Made by a program: the position numbers and the translations under genes. Shown here piece by piece: positions 1-5,527 of a stretch of DNA of 5,527 nucleotides. Positions within the stretch are counted from its first letter, which is position 1. Every line of letters begins with the position of its first letter. The notes below the pieces were generated by a model. It was not told the origin of the DNA, ran no database searches, and saw only the letters and a list, made by a program, of their open reading frames with translations. Origin of the DNA: Planctomycetales bacterium (lineage in GTDB: Bacteria; Planctomycetota; Planctomycetia; Planctomycetales; Planctomycetaceae); the NCBI GenBank assembly GCA_020050375.1, contig JAGVKR010000361.1, positions 1 through 5,527 on the forward strand, in the 5' to 3' direction.

Positions 1-927
1 CTCTATGGACCGGTGGGAACGGGCAAGACGCATCTCCTCGAGGGGATTCATCGAAATCTGCGCCGGGCGCACTGCGACCTGCAGACGCTGTTTCTCACCT
101 CCGAGCAATTCACCAACTACTTCACGCAGGCATTCCGCGAGCGCACGCTGCCGGCCTTCCGCCAGAAGTTTCGCTCGGTCGACGTGCTGCTCGTCGACGA
201 CGTGGATTTCTTCGAGGGGAAGAAAGCGGTCCAGGAGGAATTTCTCCACACCTACAAGCAGCTCGACAGCCTCGGAAAGCTGATCGTGGCGAGCGCCGAT
301 CGACACCCGCGCCTGCTGACAAAGCTCAGCGACGAATTGCGAACGCGGTTTCTGTCGGGGATGGTTTGCCGGCTCGAAGCCCCCGACCTCGAAACCCGCG
401 AGCGGATCGTCTCCCGCAAGGCCGAGTCGCTCGACGCCGAATTCAGTCCCGAAGCCCTCCGTTACGTGGCCCAGCGGTTTTCCGGCAGCGTCCGCGAGCT
501 GGAGGGAGCCTTGCATTGCCTCCAGGTCTATCACCGGATGACGGGCAAGCGCGTAGGAGTCACGGCCGCGCGGCAGGCGCTCTCCGATCTCGAACGCGAC
601 TGTCTGCGCGTCGTGCGCCTCGCCGACATCGAGCGAGTCGTGTGCCACCTGTTCGGCCTCGAGACCGAGGACTTGCGCTCTCCGAGCCGAACCCGCGCGA
701 TCAGCGAGCCACGGATGCTGGCGATGTACCTGGCGCGCAGGCACACCCGCTCGGCGTACAGCGAGATCGGCCGACACTTCGGCGGGCGCAATCACGCCAC
801 GGTCATCGCCGCCGAACGCAAAGTTGCCGGCTGGCTCCGCGAAGGGACGTCGGTCCGCATCGCCTCGCGAACCTGGCAGTTGGGGGATCTTCTGGAGACG
901 CTCGAGCAGCAGTTGCAGGCCGGGTGA
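1..927 (+). CDS. dnaA: Chromosomal replication initiator DnaA, or close DnaA paralogue (5' end outside window)
   Basis: DnaA is an AAA+ ATPase that binds DnaA boxes at the origin, oligomerises with ATP and melts DNA for replication. The frame is open from base 1, so the GTG at 13 is not the start. The 308 visible residues cover most of domain III and all of domain IV; domains I-II are missing at the window edge. Numbering from base 1, Walker A is GPVGTGKTH (3-11, K9), Walker B is VLLVDDVDFF (62-71), sensor 1 lies near 94-100 (LIVASAD), box VII is DELRTRF (111-117) and sensor 2 is VRELEGAL (164-171, R165). R116 aligns with the E. coli arginine finger R285, whereas E112 replaces R281. Domain IV (about 209-308) ends with the helix-turn-helix signature GGRNHATV (261-268). 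The E. coli equivalent is GGRDHTTV, so two DNA-contacting positions differ. No DnaA box was found in the flanking gaps. mutM follows 150 bases later. Family assignment is firm; main initiator versus paralogue is undecided. Confidence 0.9.
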   Translation, partial: LYGPVGTGKTHLLEGIHRNLRRAHCDLQTLFLTSEQFTNYFTQAFRERTLPAFRQKFRSVDVLLVDDVDFFEGKKAVQEEFLHTYKQLDSLGKLIVASADRHPRLLTKLSDELRTRFLSGMVCRLEAPDLETRERIVSRKAESLDAEFSPEALRYVAQRFSGSVRELEGALHCLQVYHRMTGKRVGVTAARQALSDLERDCLRVVRLADIERVVCHLFGLETEDLRSPSRTRAISEPRMLAMYLARRHTRSAYSEIGRHFGGRNHATVIAAERKVAGWLREGTSVRIASRTWQLGDLLETLEQQLQAG

Positions 928-934
928 GGAATTC

Positions 935-976
935 GTAGATCGAGGATCGTAGATCGAGGATCGAGGATCGAGAAGA
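935..976. repeat. Heptamer repeat array, left copy of an inverted pair around mutM
   Basis: A tandem array of 7-base units starts eight bases after the dnaA stop. The units are GTAGATC, GAGGATC, GTAGATC, GAGGATC, GAGGATC and a degenerate GAGAAGA. As a result a 14-base block at 935-948 is repeated exactly at 949-962. The reverse complement of the array closely matches 1971-2005 on the far side of mutM, including the degenerate GAGAA-AG end. The position right after a stop codon suggests a 3'-end element such as a terminator or mRNA-end structure, but there is no T-run and no local hairpin. Function unknown. Confidence 0.8.
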
Positions 977-1045
977 GCCGATAGAGGCGCCTGCTAGGCA
1001 GTGCCCGCATAGCTCGCGCCGGCCCTCTTCGCCTCGGTGAACGAC

Positions 1046-1064
1046 AGAGACGCCTGGCCTCTCT
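1046..1064. promoter_or_regulatory. 19-bp near-perfect palindrome upstream of mutM
   Basis: The sequence AGAGACGCCTGGCCTCTCT is symmetric about T1055, with eight of nine arm positions complementary; only C1051/C1059 fails. It ends 13 bases before the mutM ATG and abuts the weak Shine-Dalgarno-like GAAG (1067-1070). It could be a repressor operator or an RNA hairpin near the ribosome binding site. A near-identical half, AGAGGCGCCTG, occurs at 983-993. No known regulator is recognised, so the regulatory role is inference from symmetry and position. Confidence 0.35.
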
Positions 1065-1077
1065 TTGAAGTCCCACT

Positions 1078-1938
1078 ATGCCCGAGTTGCCGGAAGTCGA
1101 AACGATGGTCCGCGGCATCCGGCCGTTCGTGGAAGGCCGCCGGATTGTGGCTTTTCGCCGCTCCCCGTGCCGTTATCGTTCGATCACCCTCGAACCGGCC
1201 CCCGCCGTCATCACGCGACGCAGTATGAGTCAGACGGTTGTCGCGGTTCGCCGGCGGGCGAAGCGTGTCGTTCTCGAGCTTTCCAGCGGCGACGCGTTTG
1301 TCATCGAGCCGCGCATGACGGGGCTGGTCCTCGTCGCCGATCCGCCCGATCGCGCGCACCTCCGTGTCGAATGGCAGTTCGACGGCAACCGCGAGCACAA
1401 CTCACTCTGGTTCTGGGACTCGCGAGGATTGGGGACCGTCCGCCTGCTCAAGCCCGCCGATTCCGCCCTGGTCCTGGGGGAGGCCCGCCTCGGCCCCGAC
1501 GCGCTGGAAATGACCGATTGCCAATGGCAGGCGCGCTGCGCCGCGACGGCGCGCCCGATCAAGGTGGCGCTGCTCGACCAGAAACTCGTCGCCGGAATCG
1601 GCAACCTCTACGCCAGCGAGATCCTGCATCTCGCCCGAATCCATCCCGAGCAACCGGCCGACCGCCTGAGCCGGTCACAACTTTCTCGGCTGGCCGCCGC
1701 CACGCTGCGGATCCTTGAAGACGCGATCCGCTACGAAGGCTCGACGCTGAGCGACGGCAGTTACCGCAATGCGCTCAACCAGGCGGGGAGCTACCAGAAC
1801 GCACATTGCGTGTACGACCGCGCCGGCGAGCTATGCCTCTCGTGCGATCGCGCCAGGATCCTCCGCATCGTCCAGGCGCAGCGCTCGACGTTTTATTGCC
1901 CGAGATGTCAGGGCGCGAAGAGGGCCCGCCCGTCGTGA
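1078..1938 (+). CDS. mutM: Formamidopyrimidine-DNA glycosylase (Fpg/MutM, Fpg/Nei family)
   Basis: This is a bifunctional base-excision repair enzyme that removes oxidised purines such as 8-oxoguanine and FapyG, then nicks the abasic site by beta/delta elimination. It is complete at 286 residues, slightly longer than the E. coli protein (about 269). The start is fixed by the N-terminus MPELPEVE: after Met removal the Pro is the Schiff-base nucleophile and the next Glu is catalytic. Other hallmarks are K62 in RRRAKR, M80 in PRMTG (void-filling Met), N176 in GIGNLYASE (the H2TH region), and a C-terminal zinc finger with C253, C256, C274 and C277 around AQRSTFYC, including R269. The loop that is DPRRFG in E. 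coli reads DSRGLG (114-119): the first Arg is kept, but the intercalating Phe is Leu118. A weak GAAG lies seven bases before the ATG. Repeat arrays flank the gene on both sides. A role as Nei rather than MutM cannot be fully excluded. Confidence 0.93.
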   Translation: MPELPEVETMVRGIRPFVEGRRIVAFRRSPCRYRSITLEPAPAVITRRSMSQTVVAVRRRAKRVVLELSSGDAFVIEPRMTGLVLVADPPDRAHLRVEWQFDGNREHNSLWFWDSRGLGTVRLLKPADSALVLGEARLGPDALEMTDCQWQARCAATARPIKVALLDQKLVAGIGNLYASEILHLARIHPEQPADRLSRSQLSRLAAATLRILEDAIRYEGSTLSDGSYRNALNQAGSYQNAHCVYDRAGELCLSCDRARILRIVQAQRSTFYCPRCQGAKRARPS

Positions 1939-1970
1939 GCGGTCACTGAGCTCCATTCGCAATTCTCGAC

Positions 1971-2005
1971 TTTTCTCGATCTTCGATCCTCGATCGTCGA
2001 TCTAC
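1971..2005. repeat. Heptamer repeat array, right copy of the inverted pair around mutM
   Basis: Four 7-base units in register (GATCTTC, GATCCTC, GATCGTC, GATCTAC at 1978-2005) follow a degenerate TTTTCTC. On the - strand they read GTAGATC, GACGATC, GAGGATC, GAAGATC, then GAGAAAA. This is the same order and end as the array at 935-976, so the two are inverted copies about 1 kb apart. The array begins 32 bases after the mutM stop and is preceded by ATTCTC (1962-1967); the same hexamer precedes the C-rich array at 4631. In the RNA the two copies could pair, but the kilobase loop makes that unlikely as a simple terminator. Confidence 0.8.
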
Positions 2006-2059
2006 GCCGCCAGGCTTCCCCTGTCCGCCAATCGAGCGGTTGATTAAACTAAGCATGGC

Positions 2060-3760
2060 ATGTCCTACCGCACGCTGAAACGACTGCTGGGCGAAACGAG
2101 CCTCGAACGGAAGTGTCGCTTTCTGTTCGGCGGGGGGCTGCTCATTCTGATCAGCGGCAGCTTCTATTTTTACGGCCACCTGACCAGCAAGCTCGTCCGC
2201 GAGCAGAACCTGATCACCGGCCGCATGCTGGTCTACCCGATCATCCTCGAGAAGCACTGGAAAGAGTTCGAGTCCGAGAAAGAAAAAGACTTCGTGGCGG
2301 TCATCGACTCGATGTCGAAAGAGCTCCAGCCCGTTGACCTGCGCAACTACAAATGGGACCTGCTCAGCGTCTCGCGCGACGATCCACGAACGCTCGCTTC
2401 CGACCAGGAGGCGTTCGACGCCCTCTCCACACTGAAACAATCCGACGAGAATCGCGAAGTCGTCAAAGAGTTTGCCGAGGACGACGGACAGCGCTGGTAT
2501 CACTATTACGGCGCAGTTCGGGCCAAGGAGACCTGCCTCCGCTGTCACCCGCATTCCAACCAGAACTTCGCCGAAGGGGATCTGATCGGGATGGCGACGG
2601 TCAAATTTCCGCTGGCCCCCACCGAACGCGCGCTCGCGCAGAACAATGCGATCCTGCTGGCGATGGCGATCGGCACGGCCTTCCTGGCGATGGTCGCCGC
2701 CTATGCCATCGTTCGCTACGTCATCGTCAAGCCGGTGTTGCACCTCAAGGAAGTCAGCGACGCGATCTCCCGCGGAAATCTCGAGCGCCGCGCCGACATT
2801 CGCACCGGCGATGAATTCGAAGAGCTGAGCCAGGCCTACAATCGCATGCTCCGGCACCTCGTCGCCGTGCAGGAGGAGCTTCGCCAGGTGAACGGAACCC
2901 TCGACACCAAGGTCGATGAGCTGGCCCAGGCCAACATGCAGTTGTTCGAGCTGAACAACCTCAAGAACGACTTCATGGCCACGATGACGCACGAGCTGCG
3001 AACGCCGCTCAACAGCATTCTTGGGTTCAGCGACGTGCTCGCCGGAGCCGACAACCTCCAGGAAAAGCAACTGCGCTACCTGAAGAATATCCAAACCTCG
3101 GGGCGCGACCTGCTGACCTTGATCAACGACATCCTCGACCTGGCGAAAATCGAAGCCGGCAAGATGGACCTGCACATCGTCGAGTTTTCGCTCGGCGATC
3201 TGGCCGAACGTCTGGCCGGCATGATGCGTCCCCTGGCCGAGAAGCGCAACATCGAGCTCACCTGCGAGGTCGATCCGCGGCTTCCGCTCCTGGTGCAGGA
3301 CGCCGGCAAGCTCCAGCAGATTTTGTACAACCTCCTCTCGAATGCGATCAAATTCACCCCCGAAGGGGGCCGCGTGCAGATGAACGCCAACCTCCGCGAC
3401 GACACCCAGCTCGAGCTGATCGTCGACGACACGGGGGTCGGAATCCCGCTCGAAGACCAGGAAACGATCTTCGAGAAGTTCCGCCAGGGGAATACCGTCC
3501 GCGGCGACCGCCAGAGCACGCTGACCCGCGAGTACGCCGGCACGGGCCTGGGCCTGTCGATCGTCAAGGAGCTCTCGAAGCTGCTGGGGGGCGAAGTCAC
3601 GCTGCACAGTGAATTGGGTCGCGGCAGCCGGTTCACGGTTGTCCTTCCCATCGTGCTGAAAGAAACGCCGCGCCTCCTTTCGGACGTGATCTCCCGACCC
3701 CTGGAAGGCCTGATCAAACCGCGCGAAGAGCGAACTGTCGCGCAGTCGACGGCCCCGTGA
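2060..3760 (+). CDS. Membrane sensor histidine kinase with DUF3365/Tll0287-like c-haem domain, HAMP, HisKA and HATPase
   Basis: A 566-residue inner-membrane two-component kinase. A first hydrophobic helix (about 20-40) is followed by an extracytoplasmic domain (about 41-193) carrying ETCLRCH (157-163). C159, C162 and H163 form the CxxCH motif for covalent haem c, which fits the DUF3365/Tll0287-like family. A second membrane helix spans about 194-222, then a HAMP domain (about 222-275), a coiled-coil linker (about 268-300), HisKA with phospho-accepting H311 in THELRTPLN, and HATPase_c. The catalytic domain shows the N box (N424, N428), DDTGVGIP (456-463), FEKF (471-474) and GTGLGLS (494-500). 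The ATP lid holds an apparent small insert, RGDRQST (481-487). It is probably a redox or ligand sensor at the haem; the ligand is unknown. No response regulator is adjacent, so it is an orphan here. The ATG at 2060 has no good Shine-Dalgarno; TAAACT (2045-2050) is a weak -10 candidate that would give a very short leader. The downstream HisA-like gene follows after 21 bases. Confidence 0.9.
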   Translation: MSYRTLKRLLGETSLERKCRFLFGGGLLILISGSFYFYGHLTSKLVREQNLITGRMLVYPIILEKHWKEFESEKEKDFVAVIDSMSKELQPVDLRNYKWDLLSVSRDDPRTLASDQEAFDALSTLKQSDENREVVKEFAEDDGQRWYHYYGAVRAKETCLRCHPHSNQNFAEGDLIGMATVKFPLAPTERALAQNNAILLAMAIGTAFLAMVAAYAIVRYVIVKPVLHLKEVSDAISRGNLERRADIRTGDEFEELSQAYNRMLRHLVAVQEELRQVNGTLDTKVDELAQANMQLFELNNLKNDFMATMTHELRTPLNSILGFSDVLAGADNLQEKQLRYLKNIQTSGRDLLTLINDILDLAKIEAGKMDLHIVEFSLGDLAERLAGMMRPLAEKRNIELTCEVDPRLPLLVQDAGKLQQILYNLLSNAIKFTPEGGRVQMNANLRDDTQLELIVDDTGVGIPLEDQETIFEKFRQGNTVRGDRQSTLTREYAGTGLGLSIVKELSKLLGGEVTLHSELGRGSRFTVVLPIVLKETPRLLSDVISRPLEGLIKPREERTVAQSTAP

Positions 3761-3769
3761 GTTCCTTTC

Positions 3770-3773
3770 AAGG
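3770..3773 (+). promoter_or_regulatory. Shine-Dalgarno site of the HisA-like gene
   Basis: AAGG lies eight bases before the ATG at 3782, inside the 21-base gap after the kinase stop. The octamer CAAGGCGT occurs here and again just before the metallophosphoesterase start (4760-4767), so it may be a favoured leader motif in this genome. It supports the chosen start and translation from a kinase read-through transcript. Confidence 0.5.
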
Positions 3774-3781
3774 CGTTTCGA

Positions 3782-4546
3782 ATGCGTGTTGTGCCGGTGC
3801 TCGATTTGTTGAACGGCGCCGTTGTTCGCGGCGTCGCCGGTAAGCGGTCGGAATATCGCCCGGTCGTCAGTCGTCTCGCCAGTCGGCCGGATCCACTCAC
3901 CGTCGCCCGCGCCTTTCGTTCCGAGCTCGGTCTCGACACGCTGTATGTCGCCGATCTCGATGCAATCGTGCACGATCGGCCGAACTGGGAGATCTATCGC
4001 CAACTCGTTCTCGACGGCTTCACGCTCTGGGTCGATGCCGGGTTGCGCGATCTAAAAACCGCCGAGCAATTATTGACGTGCGGAGCCGACGCGGTGATTG
4101 TGGGGTTGGAAACCTGGCCGGGTCCCGAGCCGCTTGCCGGGTTGTGCCACGCAGTCGGATCGGAACGGGTGATTTTCAGCCTTGATCTTCAAGCCGGTCG
4201 ATCCCTCGGCGACCGGACGCATTGGTCCTCCGACGACGCCGATCGGATTGCCGCGCAAGCGGCGGCCGCCGGGGTGAATCGCGCCATTGTGCTCGATTTG
4301 TCGTCCGTGGGGGTGAACAATGGCGTGGCGACCGTTGATCTGTGCCGGAAATTGCGCGAGACGTATCCCGGCTGGGAATTGATCACTGGCGGCGGCGTTC
4401 GACACGGTGACGATCTCTTCGCCCTTCGCCAGGCTGGAATCGACGGCGTCCTCGTCGCTTCGGCGTTGCACGATGCCCGAGTGACGCGGGCGGATATTGA
4501 GCGAATCGTCAAATCGGGGACCGGGGACCGGGGACCGGGGAACTGA
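3782..4546 (+). CDS. HisA/HisF-related TIM-barrel protein (hisAF_rel-like, not ordinary HisA)
   Basis: A 254-residue (beta/alpha)8 barrel of the HisA/HisF superfamily. HisA itself isomerises ProFAR in histidine biosynthesis by an Amadori rearrangement. The two superfamily catalytic aspartates are present: D8 (VVPVLDLLNG) and D135 (FSLDLQAG). Other barrel landmarks are YVADLDAI (55-62), VDAGLRD (84-90), VLDLSSVGVNNG (170-181) and the phosphate-binding loops TGGGVRHGDD (202-211) and GVLVASALH (222-230). The N-terminal stretch GVAGKRSEYRPVVS (17-30) resembles the archaeal-type hisA/hisF-related family (TIGR00734 style) more than the HisA stretch around its DLIDGK motif. Substrate is unknown; members of this group often occur beside a genuine HisA. 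The start is supported by AAGG at 3770. It is likely in one transcript with the kinase. The C-terminal tail SGTGDRGPGN (245-254) is encoded in or next to the GGGGACC repeat and probably is not part of the original protein. Confidence 0.85.
   Translation: MRVVPVLDLLNGAVVRGVAGKRSEYRPVVSRLASRPDPLTVARAFRSELGLDTLYVADLDAIVHDRPNWEIYRQLVLDGFTLWVDAGLRDLKTAEQLLTCGADAVIVGLETWPGPEPLAGLCHAVGSERVIFSLDLQAGRSLGDRTHWSSDDADRIAAQAAAAGVNRAIVLDLSSVGVNNGVATVDLCRKLRETYPGWELITGGGVRHGDDLFALRQAGIDGVLVASALHDARVTRADIERIVKSGTGDRGPGN
4516..4540 (+). repeat. GGGGACC tandem array with G-quadruplex motif, overlapping the HisA-like 3' end
   Basis: Three exact GGGGACC units and a fourth GGGG run form four G4 tracts separated by ACC loops. 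This is a canonical intramolecular G-quadruplex pattern on the coding strand. The array lies inside the reading frame, and the stop at 4544-4546 comes four bases after it. Its unit differs from the GAGGATC heptamer around mutM at only two positions, both transitions. It is complementary to the array at 4631-4660. Confidence 0.85.
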
Positions 4547-4630
4547 ATTCGAACTGGATCCTGGGTGCTCGGGTCCAATTGGTAAATCTGAAGAAAACTG
4601 CCACGCGACTCGTTTCCTGTCCCTCATTCT

Positions 4631-4660
4631 CCGGTCCCCGGTCCCGGTTCCCCGGTCCCC
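4631..4660. repeat. GGTCCCC array, inverted partner of 4516-4540, with scattered partial copies
   Basis: On the - strand this reads GGGGACC (4654-4660), an 8-base GGGGAACC, a 6-base GGGACC and GGGGACC (4633-4639). The +1 and -1 changes cancel, so the overall register with the left arm is kept. TCTCCGGTCCCC at 4628-4639 recurs exactly at 4738-4749, and CTCCGGTC appears at 4703-4710, so the gap before the metallophosphoesterase is seeded with fragments of the same unit. Confidence 0.75.
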
Positions 4661-4669
4661 GAACTCCCC

Positions 4670-4699
4670 TATACTTGACCGGGTGAGCGGCACTAAAAT
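4670..4699 (+). promoter_or_regulatory. Weak promoter-like sequence upstream of the metallophosphoesterase
   Basis: An AT-richer patch follows the C-rich array. It contains TATACT (4670-4675), TTGACC (4675-4680) and TAAAAT (4694-4699). TTGACC and TAAAAT resemble -35 and -10 boxes, but the 13-base spacer is short for a housekeeping sigma factor. TATACT is a good -10 match with no -35 partner at 17 bases. A promoter is expected here because the upstream gene ends 228 bases before the next start; which hexamers matter is uncertain. Confidence 0.25.
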
Positions 4700-4774
4700 A
4701 CACTCCGGTCTTGCTTTACGGCTCCAGGTCGAACCTGTCTCCGGTCCCCATCGTTTCCCCAAGGCGTGTTCTCC

Positions 4775-5527
4775 TTGAAAGCTCTCATCAGTGACATTCA
4801 CGGCAATCTCGAAGCGCTCGATGCCGTGCTCGCGGATATCAAAAAAAAGGGAATCACCGAGATTTACTGTCTGGGAGACATCATCGGCTACGGGCCGAAC
4901 CCGCGCGAATGCATTGATCGGGTGATGTCGTGCCAGCTCTGCCTTTTGGGGAACCACGATCAGGGAGCGTTGTTCGACCCGGAAGGCTTCAATCCGGGAG
5001 CCGAGCGGGCCATCTTCTGGACCCGCGAGCAGTTGGAAAAAGGTGATCCGCAGGGGAACGAGCAGCGTTGGGAGTTTCTGGGAGAGCTCCCCCGGTTTCA
5101 CCGTGAAGGCGACCTGTTGTACGTCCACGGGTCGGCGCGCAACCCGCTCAACGAGTACGTTTTTCCCGAAGATATCTATAATCAGCGGAAGATGGAGCGG
5201 ATCTTTTCGCTCGTTCCCAGGCATTGCTTTCAGGGGCACACCCATGTGCCGGGCGTCTTCACCGAAAGTCTGAAATTCTTCCGTCCCGAAGATCTCGACT
5301 TCCAGTACGAACTACGAGATGAAAAGGTGCTGGTCAACGTCGGCTCGGTCGGACAGCCGCGCAACGGAGATTGGCGATCTTCCTATGTGATTCTCGACGA
5401 TGGCGACACATCCGGCGGAAAAGGCAGCAACGGCAGTCCCTCGACCAAGGTGCTCTTCCAACGCGTCGAGTACGACATCGACACCACGGTGCAGAAGATT
5501 TACAACATCCCCGACCTCGACAATTTC
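4775..5527 (+). CDS. Metallophosphoesterase, YfcE/ApaH-like calcineurin fold (3' end outside window)
   Basis: A two-metal phosphoesterase of the Metallophos_2 type; such enzymes hydrolyse phosphodiester or phosphomonoester bonds, but the substrate cannot be read from sequence. The frame runs off the right edge with 251 residues visible, close to the family's usual full length. All metal-ligand motifs are present: SDIHGN (6-11, D7 and H9), LGDIIGYGP (33-41, D35), LGNHD (58-62, N60 and H61), VHGS (117-120, H118), GHTH (154-157), followed by [12 protein letters not shown] (188-199). The TTG start at 4775 gives [11 protein letters not shown], the normal family N-terminus, with AAGG ten bases upstream. 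The in-frame GTG at 4766 would add VFS and lies too close to that AAGG. A run of eight A (4841-4848) encodes K23-K25. A Gly/Ser-rich stretch near 206-223 looks like a surface-loop insert. It is probably soluble and cytoplasmic, as no signal peptide is seen. Confidence 0.88.
   Translation, partial: MKALISDIHGNLEALDAVLADIKKKGITEIYCLGDIIGYGPNPRECIDRVMSCQLCLLGNHDQGALFDPEGFNPGAERAIFWTREQLEKGDPQGNEQRWEFLGELPRFHREGDLLYVHGSARNPLNEYVFPEDIYNQRKMERIFSLVPRHCFQGHTHVPGVFTESLKFFRPEDLDFQYELRDEKVLVNVGSVGQPRNGDWRSSYVILDDGDTSGGKGSNGSPSTKVLFQRVEYDIDTTVQKIYNIPDLDNF

Larger units (their letters stand above)
4514..4662 (+). terminator. Long imperfect inverted repeat after the HisA-like gene, possible terminator or mRNA 3' structure
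   Basis: Arm 4514-4540 can pair with 4636-4662: 25 of 27 positions are complementary, with mismatches at 4528/4648 and 4530/4646, leaving a 95-base loop. The stem would be almost all G-C and would begin inside the last codons of the HisA-like gene. There is no T-run after it, so it is not a classical intrinsic terminator. A smaller stem, TGGATCC (4555-4561) with GGGTCCA (4571-4577), lies in the loop. Pairing is seen in the sequence; the function is inferred. Confidence 0.3.

Noticed and set aside
935..976. CRISPR array
   Set aside because: Seven-base units are directly adjacent, with no spacers and no cas genes.
928..1077. Replication origin next to dnaA
   Set aside because: No DnaA-box-like 9-mer or AT-rich unwinding region is visible; the heptamers do not resemble DnaA boxes.
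1065..1718. A 217-codon + strand frame starting before mutM
   Set aside because: It overlaps the Fpg gene in another frame and is Arg/Pro-rich with no motif.
2055..2057. Alternative ATG start for the histidine kinase
   Set aside because: It is out of frame with the kinase by five bases; the ATG at 2060 is in frame.
1943..4003. A 686-codon open frame on the - strand, opposite the kinase and the start of the HisA-like gene
   Set aside because: It runs antisense to clear kinase motifs, shows no recognisable domain, and its length is explained by GC-rich codon bias in the opposite frame.
4555..4577. Local hairpin TGGATCC/GGGTCCA as an intrinsic terminator
   Set aside because: Only seven pairs including a G-T wobble, a nine-base loop and no following T-run.
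4497..4778. A 93-codon + strand frame across the gap after the HisA-like gene
   Set aside because: It mostly translates the GGGGACC and GGTCCCC arrays and has no protein-like features.
4070..5245. A 391-codon - strand frame opposite the HisA-like and metallophosphoesterase genes
   Set aside because: It spans two genes and the repeat gap, and the residues over the arrays are just translated heptamers.

Overview
The window is a GC-rich stretch of bacterial chromosome with five protein genes, all on the + strand. The organism looks like a planctomycete, probably of the Pirellulales type. This is inferred from the style of the DnaA-type initiator, an orphan kinase with a CxxCH sensor domain, a HisA/HisF-related TIM barrel that is not ordinary HisA, and weak ribosome binding sites. 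No 16S or other decisive marker is present, so the phylum is a judgement, not a proof.

Layout. 1-927 is the 3' part of a dnaA-like gene, cut by the window edge just before Walker A. 928-1077 is a 150-base gap holding a heptamer repeat array and, just before the next gene, a near-perfect palindrome. 1078-1938 is a complete Fpg/Nei-family DNA glycosylase (mutM). 1939-2059 is a gap with a second heptamer array, inverted relative to the first. 2060-3760 is a membrane histidine kinase with a predicted c-type-haem sensor domain. After 21 bases, 3782-4546 encodes a HisA/HisF-related TIM-barrel protein, very likely co-transcribed with the kinase. Its last ten codons lie in or next to a GGGGACC tandem repeat. 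4547-4774 holds the complementary GGTCCCC array, smaller copies of it and weak promoter-like sequence. From 4775 to the right edge runs an almost complete metallophosphoesterase that starts at TTG.

How the parts relate. dnaA and mutM are housekeeping replication and repair genes. The kinase and the HisA-like gene look like a two-gene unit, but no response regulator is visible. The metallophosphoesterase is probably a separate unit. I see no defence system, CRISPR array, transposase, rRNA or tRNA.

The most unusual structure is intergenic. Two pairs of short heptamer arrays (consensus near GRGGAYC) sit mostly just after gene 3' ends, each pair in inverted orientation. One copy contains a textbook G-quadruplex motif and supplies the end of a coding sequence. 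These arrays are the best candidates here for an undescribed element family.
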